From a virus, in IMG/VR virus record IMGVR_UViG_3300048927_000250, positions 124,001 to 188,000 of that record: 64,000 nt of DNA; one strand, given 5' to 3'. A program made the translations under genes and the position numbers. How positions within the stretch are numbered: position 1 is the first letter of the stretch; the number at the start of each line of letters is the position of its first letter. The notes below the pieces were generated by a model that searched no databases, was not told where the DNA came from, and saw nothing but the letters and a program-made list of their open reading frames with translations. Shown here in pieces: positions 53,370 through 61,070 of the stretch.

Positions 53370-53740
53370 CTGCGAACGTACCTCACCACGATGGTTTGGG
53401 CTTTGAACAGAAACTTCCAGTCTGTCACCACCAGGACGTTTCGAGCGTCATCGGCTGCCACTTCATCCCACTGCTTCCGGAACATGTCAATGATACGGAC
53501 TTGCGCGTCGTAAAGGACCGTACGATACCACTCTTGTTCGCCCCGGTCGCTACTGCACCAGGTACAAGCTGTTTCCCACTCACCGCCCTGATTAGTCAGG
53601 GCTTGACGGAGCGCCCCTCCTAACCAGAGGTCGTAGTTGATGTGACAGCCCATGGGGGCCATCTCTACGACGTCATCGAGGAGCTCAAAGGCGCGCATAC
53701 ATTCAAATATTTGAACGCCGCTGCTACTTGGCTCTTTCAT
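53366..53740 (-). CDS. Small protein of the 53-56 kb paralogous cluster (124 aa)
   Basis: A 124-residue protein starting MKEPSSSGVQIFECM. The ATG at 53740 has GAGG about six bases upstream, overlapping the end of the previous gene; the longer frame starts at a poor TTG. The C-terminus TDWKFLFKAQTIVVRYVRR closely resembles SRWEFLNRRKDTIVLRVK of the gene at 54986, sharing W-(K/E)-F-L and T-I-V-(V/L)-R. Function unknown. Confidence 0.6.
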   Translation of the reverse strand: MKEPSSSGVQIFECMRAFELLDDVVEMAPMGCHINYDLWLGGALRQALTNQGGEWETACTWCSSDRGEQEWYRTVLYDAQVRIIDMFRKQWDEVAADDARNVLVVTDWKFLFKAQTIVVRYVRR

Positions 53741-53747
53741 AAATACC

Positions 53748-54176
53748 TCAGCGCTCGACAGCAATACTCACGGCAATCCCTACCCCCAGTAACTCCGCCC
53801 CCTGTACTTCATAATCCATACGGCGGAAGTTGAAGTTAAAGTGGTCAAGGCTACCCAAGAGACCGGGCTCGATTACTGCACACAAATCACATATGGAATT
53901 AGCGCGTTCTTCCGAAAGGTCTTGCAGGTGGTCCATCAAGAAGATTTTCTCGTCACGGTACACATGACGAAGAACTTCCTCGACGGCATCTTGCAGGTCT
54001 TCGAACCAACCGCTGTCCGGTGCTTTCTCGTACGCCATGACAGCTTCGGTTGCCATCTTGATGGCTTCTGAAACAGTGAACTCATCCAGGTACCGGCGGA
54101 CGAACTCACGTATCTCACTGCGCGACAGATTAGTGTCAAAGGAGAACACTTCAACACGATGTAAAAATGAACTCAT
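53748..54176 (-). CDS. Small protein of the 53-56 kb cluster (142 aa)
   Basis: A 142-residue acidic, helical protein starting MSSFLHRVEVFSFDT with a GGAG ribosome-binding site. It ends in a long strand pair (...VQGAELLGVGIAVSIAVER), in line with the helix-then-strand architecture of its neighbours. Function unknown. Confidence 0.6.
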   Translation of the reverse strand: MSSFLHRVEVFSFDTNLSRSEIREFVRRYLDEFTVSEAIKMATEAVMAYEKAPDSGWFEDLQDAVEEVLRHVYRDEKIFLMDHLQDLSEERANSICDLCAVIEPGLLGSLDHFNFNFRRMDYEVQGAELLGVGIAVSIAVER

Positions 54177-54186
54177 ATACTCTCCG

Positions 54187-54561
54187 TTAAAACGGTTTGT
54201 CGCTTTCGTCCCACTCGAACGCCTTGACTCGAATACCCGTGCTTGTATAAGAAACGTCTACAATGGTTGCATCGGGATAATGACGTCGGATGACCGCTGT
54301 CTTGTACGACTCCCAGAGAGCCTGGGCGAATCGCTGGACATCGAGGAGTTCAACACTCCCCAAATCATCCAGACGATTACGTACAATTTGAATCTGGTAG
54401 GCGATTTCATCCAACCAGTCTCGATTAGGGTGACGATGAGCATAAAGGAATGAGGACCACGCTACCGTGTGCAAGACGCGGTAGTGTGGGGAACGTAGTA
54501 GTCGCTGATGGGTTCTATCAACCCGATACGACGATGGTAGGACTATCCGAATGGTTCTCAT
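54187..54561 (-). CDS. Small protein of the 53-56 kb cluster (124 aa)
   Basis: A 124-residue protein starting MRTIRIVLPSSYRVD, coupled to the previous gene by an ATGA overlap. It has a helical core with Ala-Leu-x-x-x-Tyr (FAQALWESYKTAV), then a strand pair DVSYTSTGIRVKAFEWDE. Function unknown. Confidence 0.6.
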   Translation of the reverse strand: MRTIRIVLPSSYRVDRTHQRLLRSPHYRVLHTVAWSSFLYAHRHPNRDWLDEIAYQIQIVRNRLDDLGSVELLDVQRFAQALWESYKTAVIRRHYPDATIVDVSYTSTGIRVKAFEWDESDKPF

Positions 54562-54974
54562 CGTGGTTCAAACCTCACGACCAGAATCCCTCGGGCGAAG
54601 TCAGGGGCGACCCTGACCTCCTTGATGTCTTGTACTCGGTCCGCGTAATTGTGGGTTTTGTTCCGCAACCATTTGGCCACCTGGTGTATCTCGCGATACA
54701 CCTTCCCACGAATCTGCTCCACTTCGGATTCGGTCAGGTTATGACTGTCAATCCTCAGTTGGTCACAAATGGCTTCTTCCACGTAGTCGGCCAATTCGTA
54801 ATACAGACTCATGCGCATATGGAGCCGGTCCTCGCTTTTCGCAGTGATGAAAGAAGCGAGAACAGCGGCTTTGCAGAACGTCCGGGAGCCGATAAACGAT
54901 TTCATCGCGTACTCCCCGATATCACGGTTACGTATGGCGATGTCAATGAGTTCTATTTCTTGACGTCTAGACAT
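54558..54974 (-). CDS. Small protein of the 53-56 kb cluster (138 aa)
   Basis: A 138-residue charged, helical protein starting MSRRQEIELIDIAIRN with a GGGG-type ribosome-binding site. It ends VRVAPDFARGILVVRFEPR, the same type of closing strand pair as in the neighbouring proteins. Function unknown. Confidence 0.6.
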   Translation of the reverse strand: MSRRQEIELIDIAIRNRDIGEYAMKSFIGSRTFCKAAVLASFITAKSEDRLHMRMSLYYELADYVEEAICDQLRIDSHNLTESEVEQIRGKVYREIHQVAKWLRNKTHNYADRVQDIKEVRVAPDFARGILVVRFEPR

Positions 54975-54985
54975 ATAACCCCTGC

Positions 54986-55357
54986 TTATTTCACACGTAA
55001 GACAATCGTATCCTTACGCCGGTTCAAGAATTCCCAACGGCTGACCAGGTGGAAACGCACTTTCCCCGTGTGTCGGTAGATAACCCCTTTTGTAAATGCC
55101 TTCGCTTCCGAAAGCATCTCTTCGGCGTCAACGCGACTCACGTCAAACATCATCAGGTCAGTCACGAAATCCATCTCCCGTTCCGTGAGACCGTACTTAT
55201 CCGAAGACAAGACCGTATCCAGGAACAGGGTGATGTGGGTTTCTAAGTTCAACTGCCCTAACAAGTCGGGAAAGCGTTCCTCTATTACACATTCGTATTT
55301 GCTGTACAACCGGTCAACGGGAATCAGAATCAATTCGTCGCGGCGGTTACGGCTCAT
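54986..55357 (-). CDS. Small protein of the 53-56 kb cluster (123 aa)
   Basis: A 123-residue protein starting MSRNRRDELILIPVD. The ATG at 55357 has AAGGG upstream and overlaps the end of the previous gene by 11 bases; the open frame continues upstream without a good start. The C-terminus matches that of the 53366 gene (W-E-F-L ... T-I-V-L-R). Function unknown. Confidence 0.6.
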   Translation of the reverse strand: MSRNRRDELILIPVDRLYSKYECVIEERFPDLLGQLNLETHITLFLDTVLSSDKYGLTEREMDFVTDLMMFDVSRVDAEEMLSEAKAFTKGVIYRHTGKVRFHLVSRWEFLNRRKDTIVLRVK

Positions 55358-55823
55358 AGGCGATACCCTTATTAATACAGTACTGCTGGGCCCGCCAATC
55401 TCCGAACATTTCCAGAATGAACACCTCACGGGAGTCATTGTAGAGTTCGTAGATTTGCCAGCGGCTGTGCAACGAGAATCGGGATGCATGGTCACGGATG
55501 CGGTCTTCAATCCGGTACATGATGTCCGACAACGTTATCGACTCCTGGTCTCGAACCGTCCCATCTCGGGTTACCCCTGGGTACGGGTAGTACCCGTCAA
55601 ACCACTTCTCTATCGCGGTGTCAACATCCCAGTTGTCAGCCTGGTATTTGACGTTGCGATGACACTCATTCCAGAGAATGTTCAGGAGGGTATCCCGGGT
55701 GTCGTCGTAAGTAAGTTTGTCGCTTTTGAATCGGCGGTCAAAGGCATCGTTTCGTTCGCGCTCATGTATAATCCAGGCATGGAGTAAATCCTGCCATTGG
55801 CTCAGGTCTATCTTAAAGCGCAT
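55347..55823 (-). CDS. Small protein of the 53-56 kb cluster (158 aa)
   Basis: A 158-residue protein starting MRFKIDLSQWQDLLH. The ATG at 55823 lies seven bases after GAGGAG; the longer frame starts five codons upstream inside the previous gene. It is rich in Asp, Arg, Tyr and Trp. The segment HSRWQIYELYNDSREVFILEMF near the end parallels the W-x-F/Y-L strand pairs of the neighbours. Function unknown. Confidence 0.6.
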   Translation of the reverse strand: MRFKIDLSQWQDLLHAWIIHERERNDAFDRRFKSDKLTYDDTRDTLLNILWNECHRNVKYQADNWDVDTAIEKWFDGYYPYPGVTRDGTVRDQESITLSDIMYRIEDRIRDHASRFSLHSRWQIYELYNDSREVFILEMFGDWRAQQYCINKGIAYEP

Positions 55824-55824
55824 T

Positions 55825-56280
55825 TTAGTACTCCTCACTGTCGGCGACGTAGAACCACTCGGCTGTCGGTTCCGGGTCTTCCAGGCAGTATGGGCTGATA
55901 ATGTTTAGAGGTATTAACAGTCGGTCAAATGAACGCCACAGTCGTTCGTAACCATGACGTTCAGCACCTCGGCCAGTAAAGCTGTTGGCAAAGGCCTGGA
56001 ACTCTTGCCACTGTCGTTCAGGTAAGTCGTTATCGTCACTTTCATGCGAGTCGATAAACAGCTCGTAGAAGTTGGTTTCCCACGCCATTATAAACTGCTC
56101 TTCCATTCGTTTGTCCCAACGAATTTCCAATGCGTTACGGCGGTAGAATCCTTGCATAGTTACCCAGGTTTCCAGCAAGGACTGATAGACCCATTGAAGG
56201 TCGAGGTTAATTGGAGTTCGGTCTAACGCATTCTGAAGGAAGCGTGGGACATCGAACCTATGTCCAGTAATCACGTACAT
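55825..56280 (-). CDS. Small acidic protein of the 53-56 kb cluster (151 aa)
   Basis: A 151-residue acidic protein starting MYVITGHRFDVPRFLQ, with GGAGG four bases before the ATG. It overlaps the previous gene by 23 bases. It is rich in Trp, Phe, Glu and Arg and ends AEWFYVADSEEY. No motif recognised. Confidence 0.6.
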   Translation of the reverse strand: MYVITGHRFDVPRFLQNALDRTPINLDLQWVYQSLLETWVTMQGFYRRNALEIRWDKRMEEQFIMAWETNFYELFIDSHESDDNDLPERQWQEFQAFANSFTGRGAERHGYERLWRSFDRLLIPLNIISPYCLEDPEPTAEWFYVADSEEY

Positions 56281-56572
56281 CTACCTCCGTCATGCTCAAG
56301 AACCCACAGCTCAACTTCGGGTCCTTCACTGCGTGGACATACGACGGCAAATGCATGGCGCGTTTACCGTAAATGTTGCGCACTTTCTCGGCCACGAATA
56401 ACTCCCCGCCGCCGATGGCTCGATGGTCGAAGCCGTCCACAATCAGGTCGTTGTCCTTAACCAAGATGTACAGCAGGATATCCAGCAGGTTATAATTTTC
56501 CCCGTCAATGAGTTCGTAGCATACCTCTTCTATAAAACTGAGTCGCCCGTGACACTCAACGGTGAATCTCAT
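56258..56572 (-). CDS. First gene of the 53-56 kb small-protein operon (104 aa)
   Basis: A 104-residue protein starting MRFTVECHGRLSFIEE, with GAGG before the ATG. It is soluble, mixed alpha/beta and slightly acidic. It is the promoter-proximal gene of a run of nine closely packed or overlapping genes that ends at the terminator at 52543. A promoter-like site lies 141 bases upstream. Function unknown. Confidence 0.6.
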   Translation of the reverse strand: MRFTVECHGRLSFIEEVCYELIDGENYNLLDILLYILVKDNDLIVDGFDHRAIGGGELFVAEKVRNIYGKRAMHLPSYVHAVKDPKLSCGFLSMTEVDVRDYWT

Positions 56573-56712
56573 GTAACGCCTCTCGGTTCGCCATAATCAT
56601 CTCCACAACCCTCGCTGAGCGCTTTAAACTATCCGCCCTATACAAGGTTCCACATAACAGAGAAAACCGCGTAGAATTTAATACAGGCGGTTTCCTGAAT
56701 TTGTATTCATCT

Positions 56713-56725
56713 GGATAATATATCC
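56713..56725 (-). promoter_or_regulatory. Candidate promoter of the 53-56 kb small-gene operon
   Basis: On the minus strand the site reads GGATATATTATCC, close to the AGTATATATTACC core at 35286 and 40880 (ATATATTA shared) and itself a near palindrome. It is placed correctly to start the transcript of the genes below 56572 and lies just past the terminator-like end of the structured RNA region. Confidence 0.45.
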
Positions 56726-56754
56726 TTTAAACTCTGTTAGTTAGGAAAGAAAAT

Positions 56755-57000
56755 AAAAGAAGATATTCTGGTTACCTCACCGCTCGCGCTCGTAAGCCGA
56801 TTGTGTGGGTAACCAGGTATCTTGTCGTGCTTGTGGTCCCGTCCAGAGTCAGTCGCTGCAATAGCGCTTCGTCATCGCGGTTAACGCGAGTTCCCCGCTG
56901 GGAACTTAATGGCCGCAATTAAGCAGCTTGGGTTTTTTGGGGTACCTCTGCACGCAGGTGTTGACCAGACACCCCGCAGCTATTCCATCCAGAGAACAAC
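56755..57000 (-). ncRNA. Hairpin-rich probable structured RNA between phuZ and the small-gene operon
   Basis: The 480 bases between 56573 and 57053 hold no plausible gene. In plus coordinates a string of hairpins can be drawn: 56760-56776 with 56808-56823 (16 bp with one bulge), 56854-56866, 56876-56888 (CGCG/CGCG), 56889-56906 (AGTTCCC/GGGAACT), 56906-56922 (TTAAT/ATTAA) and 56957-56973 (GGTGT/ACACC). Read on the minus strand, the last hairpin is followed by TTCTTTTATTTTC, like a terminator, which suggests transcription from the phuZ side. It lacks the T-loop of a tRNA. It could be a stand-alone phage RNA or a structured phuZ 3' end. Confidence 0.5.
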
Positions 57001-57036
57001 TACGTTAGCTTGCATATTTGTACATATAATAGACTA

Positions 57037-57050
57037 AACCGCTAACGGTT
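57037..57050 (-). terminator. Short hairpin directly after phuZ
   Basis: The inverted repeat AACCG / CGGTT with a four-base loop starts within a few bases of the phuZ stop and is followed on the minus strand by TAGTCTATTATATG. It is a weak terminator or RNA-processing candidate. Confidence 0.4.
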
Positions 57051-57053
57051 CTC

Positions 57054-58022
57054 TTACGAAGAGAATTTAAAGCCGTCGTCGTTCAGACCAGCGGTATCCA
57101 GCACGTCAACGCTCTCACGTTGTTTACGGGCACGGGCCAGCGCTTCGAAGTTGTCCACGGTCTTTTGCAGGCCTGCAATCACACCCGCCAGGTCCTGGGT
57201 ATAGATGATGAAGTGCAGGTCGTTCTTTTCAGCTACGCGGCGATACCCTTCACAACCGTATTCAGACGGCAGAGATGGGTTGGCACCGTCCACTGAACCG
57301 TGCAGGCTGGCAACCGCCAGTGGGTATGGCAGCGACTTCGCATGGCTGTAGTCTGGGGTGATGTCCAGTAGCGCAACGCCTGGGCCGTTTTTCACGTTGA
57401 AGAAACGGTGTACGTCAGAGCTGTCGAGACGGTCGTGTTCGCCAGAGTACAGGTCAAGGATAGACAGCAAGCCCAGAACCATCTGTGCATCAACGTCGTT
57501 GTCCTGTGCCACAGAACCGTTATCTTCGTAGAAGACGACCGCAGTGGATTCGTTCTTCTTCGCGATACCGTTCAGGGTCTGCCAGGTATCCATGGTGTTT
57601 TTGGTGGTCTGGGAGTTTTCCGCAGAACCTACCACAAAGAACACGGTTGGTTTTTTCTGGCGCAGCAGTTCTTCAGCCAGTTTCGGTCCAATAACAGAAC
57701 CGGAACCGCCACCGCCTGAGAACACCAGAATGTTCAGGTCACCGGCAGGGTGGCTGACCAGCACGTCTGGGATGGCGCGGGCGATGGGGTGATAGTTGGT
57801 ACTGCGCTCTTTGCCAGAACCGTCGGTTGCACCCGGGATGATATAACAGTCTTCATCACGGAAGTTGGAACCGCCGATGGCGCTAAAGTTTGAACGAGAG
57901 GTATCGACGAAGTGGGCTTTCACTTCGGCCAGACCCGCGAGGTTTTTCTTCATCAGCAGGCTGACAATGTTGATACCAGTGCCGCCACAGCCATAGATGG
58001 AAACGGTGTTACGTGAGCTCAT
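57054..58022 (-). CDS. phuZ: PhuZ phage tubulin
   Basis: A 322-residue protein, the usual PhuZ length, with AAGGA before its ATG. The N-terminus SIYGCGGTGINIV is the first nucleotide-binding loop. FSGGGGSGSVIGP (about 101-113) is the tubulin signature G-G-G-T/S-G-S loop that binds GTP. The acidic C-terminal segment ends DDGFKFSS, as in PhuZ tails that mediate filament contacts. In related phages PhuZ forms a bipolar dynamic spindle that centres the phage nucleus and moves capsids to it. The T-to-S change in the signature (GGGGSGS) is tolerated in this family. Confidence 0.9.
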   Translation of the reverse strand: MSSRNTVSIYGCGGTGINIVSLLMKKNLAGLAEVKAHFVDTSRSNFSAIGGSNFRDEDCYIIPGATDGSGKERSTNYHPIARAIPDVLVSHPAGDLNILVFSGGGGSGSVIGPKLAEELLRQKKPTVFFVVGSAENSQTTKNTMDTWQTLNGIAKKNESTAVVFYEDNGSVAQDNDVDAQMVLGLLSILDLYSGEHDRLDSSDVHRFFNVKNGPGVALLDITPDYSHAKSLPYPLAVASLHGSVDGANPSLPSEYGCEGYRRVAEKNDLHFIIYTQDLAGVIAGLQKTVDNFEALARARKQRESVDVLDTAGLNDDGFKFSS

Positions 58023-58124
58023 TGTTTTGGGTCCTTAACACAAAGGTTATTCAAAAAGGTTACCAACGTTATACTTCTACACAGTTACTGTGACATACGT
58101 ACATTTTGAAACGGAGCGAGCCCA

Positions 58125-58955
58125 ATGAGCGTCATCACGAAACTCATCGCTGATGTCAAAGCGGAAATCCCCCGTCAAGTCCTGGAAATTGCTTTCCTGG
58201 GTGACATGGGCCGGGAGAACCGTTTTGCCAGCAACCTCGACTTTCAGATTCGCCAGAAGGTCATTGACGCCCGTGTCTGGGTGGACTTAAGCCTTCAAGG
58301 TGCTGAAGAAGTCAACATCCCTCTGGCGCGTTGCGAAGTTGAGCAAGACGACCAGTACAAGACCATCATACGCATCCCAAAAGAATTGACGGGCGGGCGT
58401 ATCATCACGCAGGTATTAGCGTTCAACTATACCATCAACGGCGTGACCGGTATGACCAACAACGGGTATAACAACAACTCGTTTAACATGTCCAACGAAG
58501 GAAACTCCCCGCAAATGAACTCCGCGGCAAAGATTCTTCGTTCGGCATCCCCGGCACCTATCCTGGGGTCAGCGGCTACCCGTATCGTCGGGGAGAACGT
58601 AATTCTCCTGAACGATTACATGGGGTCGGTGAAGCAGGGTAATATGACCGTGCGTGTGGGACATGACCCGGAACTGAATACCTTCAAACCAACCAGTGTA
58701 AAACAGCTGTCGAAGTTTGTCGTGTACGCAGTGAAGGCGTATATCTACACCAACAGTGTGATTACGCTGGATATGGGTCATCTGTACGGTGGTAGTGAAA
58801 TCGGCCGTATCCGTGATATCATTGACGGGTATGCGGATTGTAATGAACTGTACAACACCTACTACGATGAAGAAATGATTGCGGTCAACTTCATGAACGA
58901 TGACACGCGTCACGGGAACTTCCTGCGCACCCTCATTGGCGGTGCTGCGTCGTAA
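58125..58955 (+). CDS. Hypothetical protein, possibly structural (276 aa)
   Basis: A 276-residue protein starting MSVITKLIADVKAEIP with a GGAG ribosome-binding site, divergent from phuZ. It contains an Asn/Ser/Met/Gly-rich loop (about 105-135, NNGYNNNSFNMSNEGNSP) between two mixed alpha/beta parts. It ends in a bidirectional terminator. The composition is like that of a tail or capsid component, but no family is recognised. Confidence 0.6.
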   Translation: MSVITKLIADVKAEIPRQVLEIAFLGDMGRENRFASNLDFQIRQKVIDARVWVDLSLQGAEEVNIPLARCEVEQDDQYKTIIRIPKELTGGRIITQVLAFNYTINGVTGMTNNGYNNNSFNMSNEGNSPQMNSAAKILRSASPAPILGSAATRIVGENVILLNDYMGSVKQGNMTVRVGHDPELNTFKPTSVKQLSKFVVYAVKAYIYTNSVITLDMGHLYGGSEIGRIRDIIDGYADCNELYNTYYDEEMIAVNFMNDDTRHGNFLRTLIGGAAS

Positions 58956-58964
58956 AGAAAAAAA

Positions 58965-58989
58965 AAGAAGGGGCGCAATGCCCCTTCTT
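58965..58989. terminator. Bidirectional terminator at the end of two convergent transcripts
   Basis: The stem AAGAAGGGGC / GCCCCTTCTT with a GCAAT loop is flanked by long A and T tracts. It lies between the stops at 58955 (+) and 59002 (-). Confidence 0.9.
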
Positions 58990-59001
58990 TTTTGCTGTTT
59001 G

Positions 59002-59388
59002 CTACGAAATCCAAGACAGCGCGATAACCTGTCGCTCAAAGTCTGTTTCCGCCAGGATTTTCTCGACGTCCTCTAACCATTTCAGATAATGTCTCTTGTC
59101 AGGGTCATCATCGTCAAGGGTTGTGATGGCGGTTTGTGCAATACGACGACTTTCCTCCAGCATCTCTTTAGTGAGCCGGTGGTAAGTACACTGGTCCATT
59201 CCGTTACAGAGTCCCACCAGAGTATCGCGAATCACGTAATGTTTGCGATAATAGAACAACTGGTCTTCTTTCCCTGACCCCGTATGGTAATCCACATGAC
59301 CTTGACCGGGCTTATCGTCGTGATAGTGTCCTTCATATTCTTCGAAGAACTCCCGGTCGAAACGTTCGATGTCAATATCCAGTCCCAT
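59002..59388 (-). CDS. Hypothetical small protein (128 aa)
   Basis: A 128-residue charged, helical protein starting MGLDIDIERFDREFFE. AAGGAG precedes the ATG, which overlaps the stop of the upstream gene (TAATG). Many His, Asp, Tyr and Arg residues are present (YHDDKPGQGHVDYHTG) but no known motif. It is the last gene of the 59-64 kb operon. Confidence 0.6.
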   Translation of the reverse strand: MGLDIDIERFDREFFEEYEGHYHDDKPGQGHVDYHTGSGKEDQLFYYRKHYVIRDTLVGLCNGMDQCTYHRLTKEMLEESRRIAQTAITTLDDDDPDKRHYLKWLEDVEKILAETDFERQVIALSWIS

Positions 59389-59780
59389 TACTGCTCCTTA
59401 CCAATCAAATTTCTGAAACTATTTACCGATATCGACCTGAAAAACTTCTTCAGTGTCTTAAATACACTCGGCACCTTGTCTGCGTACAGGGTGACCTGCA
59501 TGACATGAAAGTCGATACCTTCAGATTCAAACTGAATAGAACGCCCTAATGGTGATAGCGGCTCGTCCGCCATAGCTTCCAGAACTGCCGCCATGTGCGC
59601 TTTGATATCTTTGATGCGCGGGTGAGTCTTGTGGATAATCGCGTAGGCGTCCTTTAATTTACGGGTGTCTTCCGGGAGAATATCACGGCCGGTCAACATG
59701 ATGCAGACGGGAGAAAACTGGACGCCATCCACTTTTAATGTCGTGGCGAGTTCGTCACCCACAAATACCTTCTTACTCAT
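59388..59780 (-). CDS. Hypothetical small protein (130 aa)
   Basis: A 130-residue protein starting MSKKVFVGDELATTLK, with GAGG before the ATG at 59780. It overlaps the preceding gene by eight bases. It is a soluble mixed alpha/beta protein with a basic C-terminus. No motif recognised. Confidence 0.6.
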   Translation of the reverse strand: MSKKVFVGDELATTLKVDGVQFSPVCIMLTGRDILPEDTRKLKDAYAIIHKTHPRIKDIKAHMAAVLEAMADEPLSPLGRSIQFESEGIDFHVMQVTLYADKVPSVFKTLKKFFRSISVNSFRNLIGKEQ

Positions 59781-60330
59781 TGTTAACCTCAAACTTTTTA
59801 GTGATGTACAACTTCATGCGTTGAATAACCGCGTCGACGTACTCACGATGGATACTGGCGTCTTCCAGTCCGGCGCGGACGGAGACGACGATGTTATTGA
59901 TGAGCCAACCGTTTTCTAACGCGGTGTCGACGAACTCTACCCAGTTAACGCGACTGTTGCGCTCCAGGATAATTTGCCCGAAGATGACGTCGAACGGCAA
60001 CCCGTGCGTAGCCTTCATTTCGAAAACCAGTTTTCCAGACACCATGGGGTGTTGCTTTTCGAATGCCAGGTGTTTACGGAGAGCCAGTTGGTAGTGCATC
60101 TCCTTGTCCAGCTTCTTATCGGGGTACAGACGCGCCCAGTCCTTCGTTACGGCGTCGAACGCCACCTGGGGTACCAATGGTCCATTAGAGGAGCGCGGTT
60201 GCTTGAGTAGCGCTTCATTGATTGGATTAGGGGTACTGGTCTGGCGGCGAGCATCGCTGGTGAGGGGTGGTGCCCACTCGGTGTAGCTGGCTACTGTGCG
60301 CTGAAAGCCTTTCGGTTTATTCTTCTTCAT
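59773..60330 (-). CDS. Hypothetical protein with basic disordered N-terminus (185 aa)
   Basis: A 185-residue protein starting MKKNKPKGFQRTVAS. The first 55 residues are Lys/Arg/Pro/Thr-rich and probably disordered; the rest is a helical domain. It overlaps both neighbours by a few bases. The basic tail could bind nucleic acid. No family recognised. Confidence 0.6.
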   Translation of the reverse strand: MKKNKPKGFQRTVASYTEWAPPLTSDARRQTSTPNPINEALLKQPRSSNGPLVPQVAFDAVTKDWARLYPDKKLDKEMHYQLALRKHLAFEKQHPMVSGKLVFEMKATHGLPFDVIFGQIILERNSRVNWVEFVDTALENGWLINNIVVSVRAGLEDASIHREYVDAVIQRMKLYITKKFEVNNE

Positions 60331-60646
60331 TACCCATCACCTCCGGTTCTACTCCTTCCGGTAAATCGCACGGCTCTAAGTCAGCCGGGTTAATACCGAA
60401 GACCCGCTTGTCGAAATCGAAAGGACGGACATCTAAGTTATACTTCCTGAGGATGGTCACCGTGATGGTCCCGTCTTCCGACAGCGAGTGCAACATCACG
60501 CGTTGACCGGTCGTCTTCAGGCGGTACAATTCATCGCCGACCAGGTTATATTTCTCCGCGATGTCCTGAATAACTTGTGGTCGACCGGTAATCCATTCGT
60601 ACCAACCCTTCTTCTGTTCTTCTTCCCAAATTAGCCACTTCGCCAT
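60317..60646 (-). CDS. Hypothetical small acidic protein (109 aa)
   Basis: A 109-residue protein starting MAKWLIWEEEQKKGWYEW. The ATG at 60646 lies eight bases after GGGAG; the longer frame starts at a TTG. The first part has strikingly many Trp and Glu residues, and the C-terminus is Pro/Glu-rich (EGVEPEVMGNEEE). No motif recognised. Confidence 0.6.
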   Translation of the reverse strand: MAKWLIWEEEQKKGWYEWITGRPQVIQDIAEKYNLVGDELYRLKTTGQRVMLHSLSEDGTITVTILRKYNLDVRPFDFDKRVFGINPADLEPCDLPEGVEPEVMGNEEE

Positions 60647-60675
60647 TTTACTTACTCCCAAAATAAAAAATAGAG

Positions 60676-60693
60676 AAGGGACCGAAGTCCCTT
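60676..60693 (-). terminator. Intrinsic terminator after the HTH gene
   Basis: The stem AAGGGAC / GTCCCTT with a CGAA loop is followed on the minus strand by CTCTATTTTTTATTTTGG. It lies between the HTH gene (60702) and the 109-residue gene. Confidence 0.8.
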
Positions 60694-60701
60694 GCTCGAG
60701 G

Positions 60702-61058
60702 TTAGTGCGTGACGCGAGAGATTGTTAACCCGCCACGTTTGGATTTCGTCAGGTCGTAGTTCACCTGGGTGTACTTTTCCATCCCGGTAGCTTTAACCTG
60801 GGTCTTACCTTTCTTAGACTCCATGGTGACACTGAAGTCGAGGTGCATGGTTTCCGCCACGTTCATCAGGTAGTTCAGCGAGAACGTGTGGTAGCGCCCA
60901 TTACGGATAGCGCAGATAGCGTAATACTGGATACCGAGAGATGCGGCGATATCACGCATGGTAGCCTCTTGCGCTAACTTGTCGAGCAAGTAGCTGAGAC
61001 GAACACCGAAAAAGTTACGGGCTTCTACAAGAGCTTGATTCTTAATACGTTTTGACAT
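60702..61058 (-). CDS. XRE-type helix-turn-helix DNA-binding protein
   Basis: A 118-residue protein with AAGGA before the ATG. Residues 32-75 read TMRDIAASLGIQYYAICAIRNGRYHTFSLNYLMNVAETM, the helix-turn-helix pattern of lambda-repressor/XRE proteins (recognition helix in YAICAIRNG). A basic Lys/Thr-rich C-terminal tail follows. It could repress phage early genes or a host promoter. It is a single domain without a dimerisation part. Confidence 0.8.
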   Translation of the reverse strand: MSKRIKNQALVEARNFFGVRLSYLLDKLAQEATMRDIAASLGIQYYAICAIRNGRYHTFSLNYLMNVAETMHLDFSVTMESKKGKTQVKATGMEKYTQVNYDLTKSKRGGLTISRVTH

Positions 61059-61070
61059 TAGTTCGGTCCT

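Noticed and set aside
56755-57000. Possible tRNA gene in the structured region.
   Set aside because: Several stems are present, but no T-loop (GTTCRANNC-like), no cloverleaf spacing and no 3' acceptor pairing could be found.
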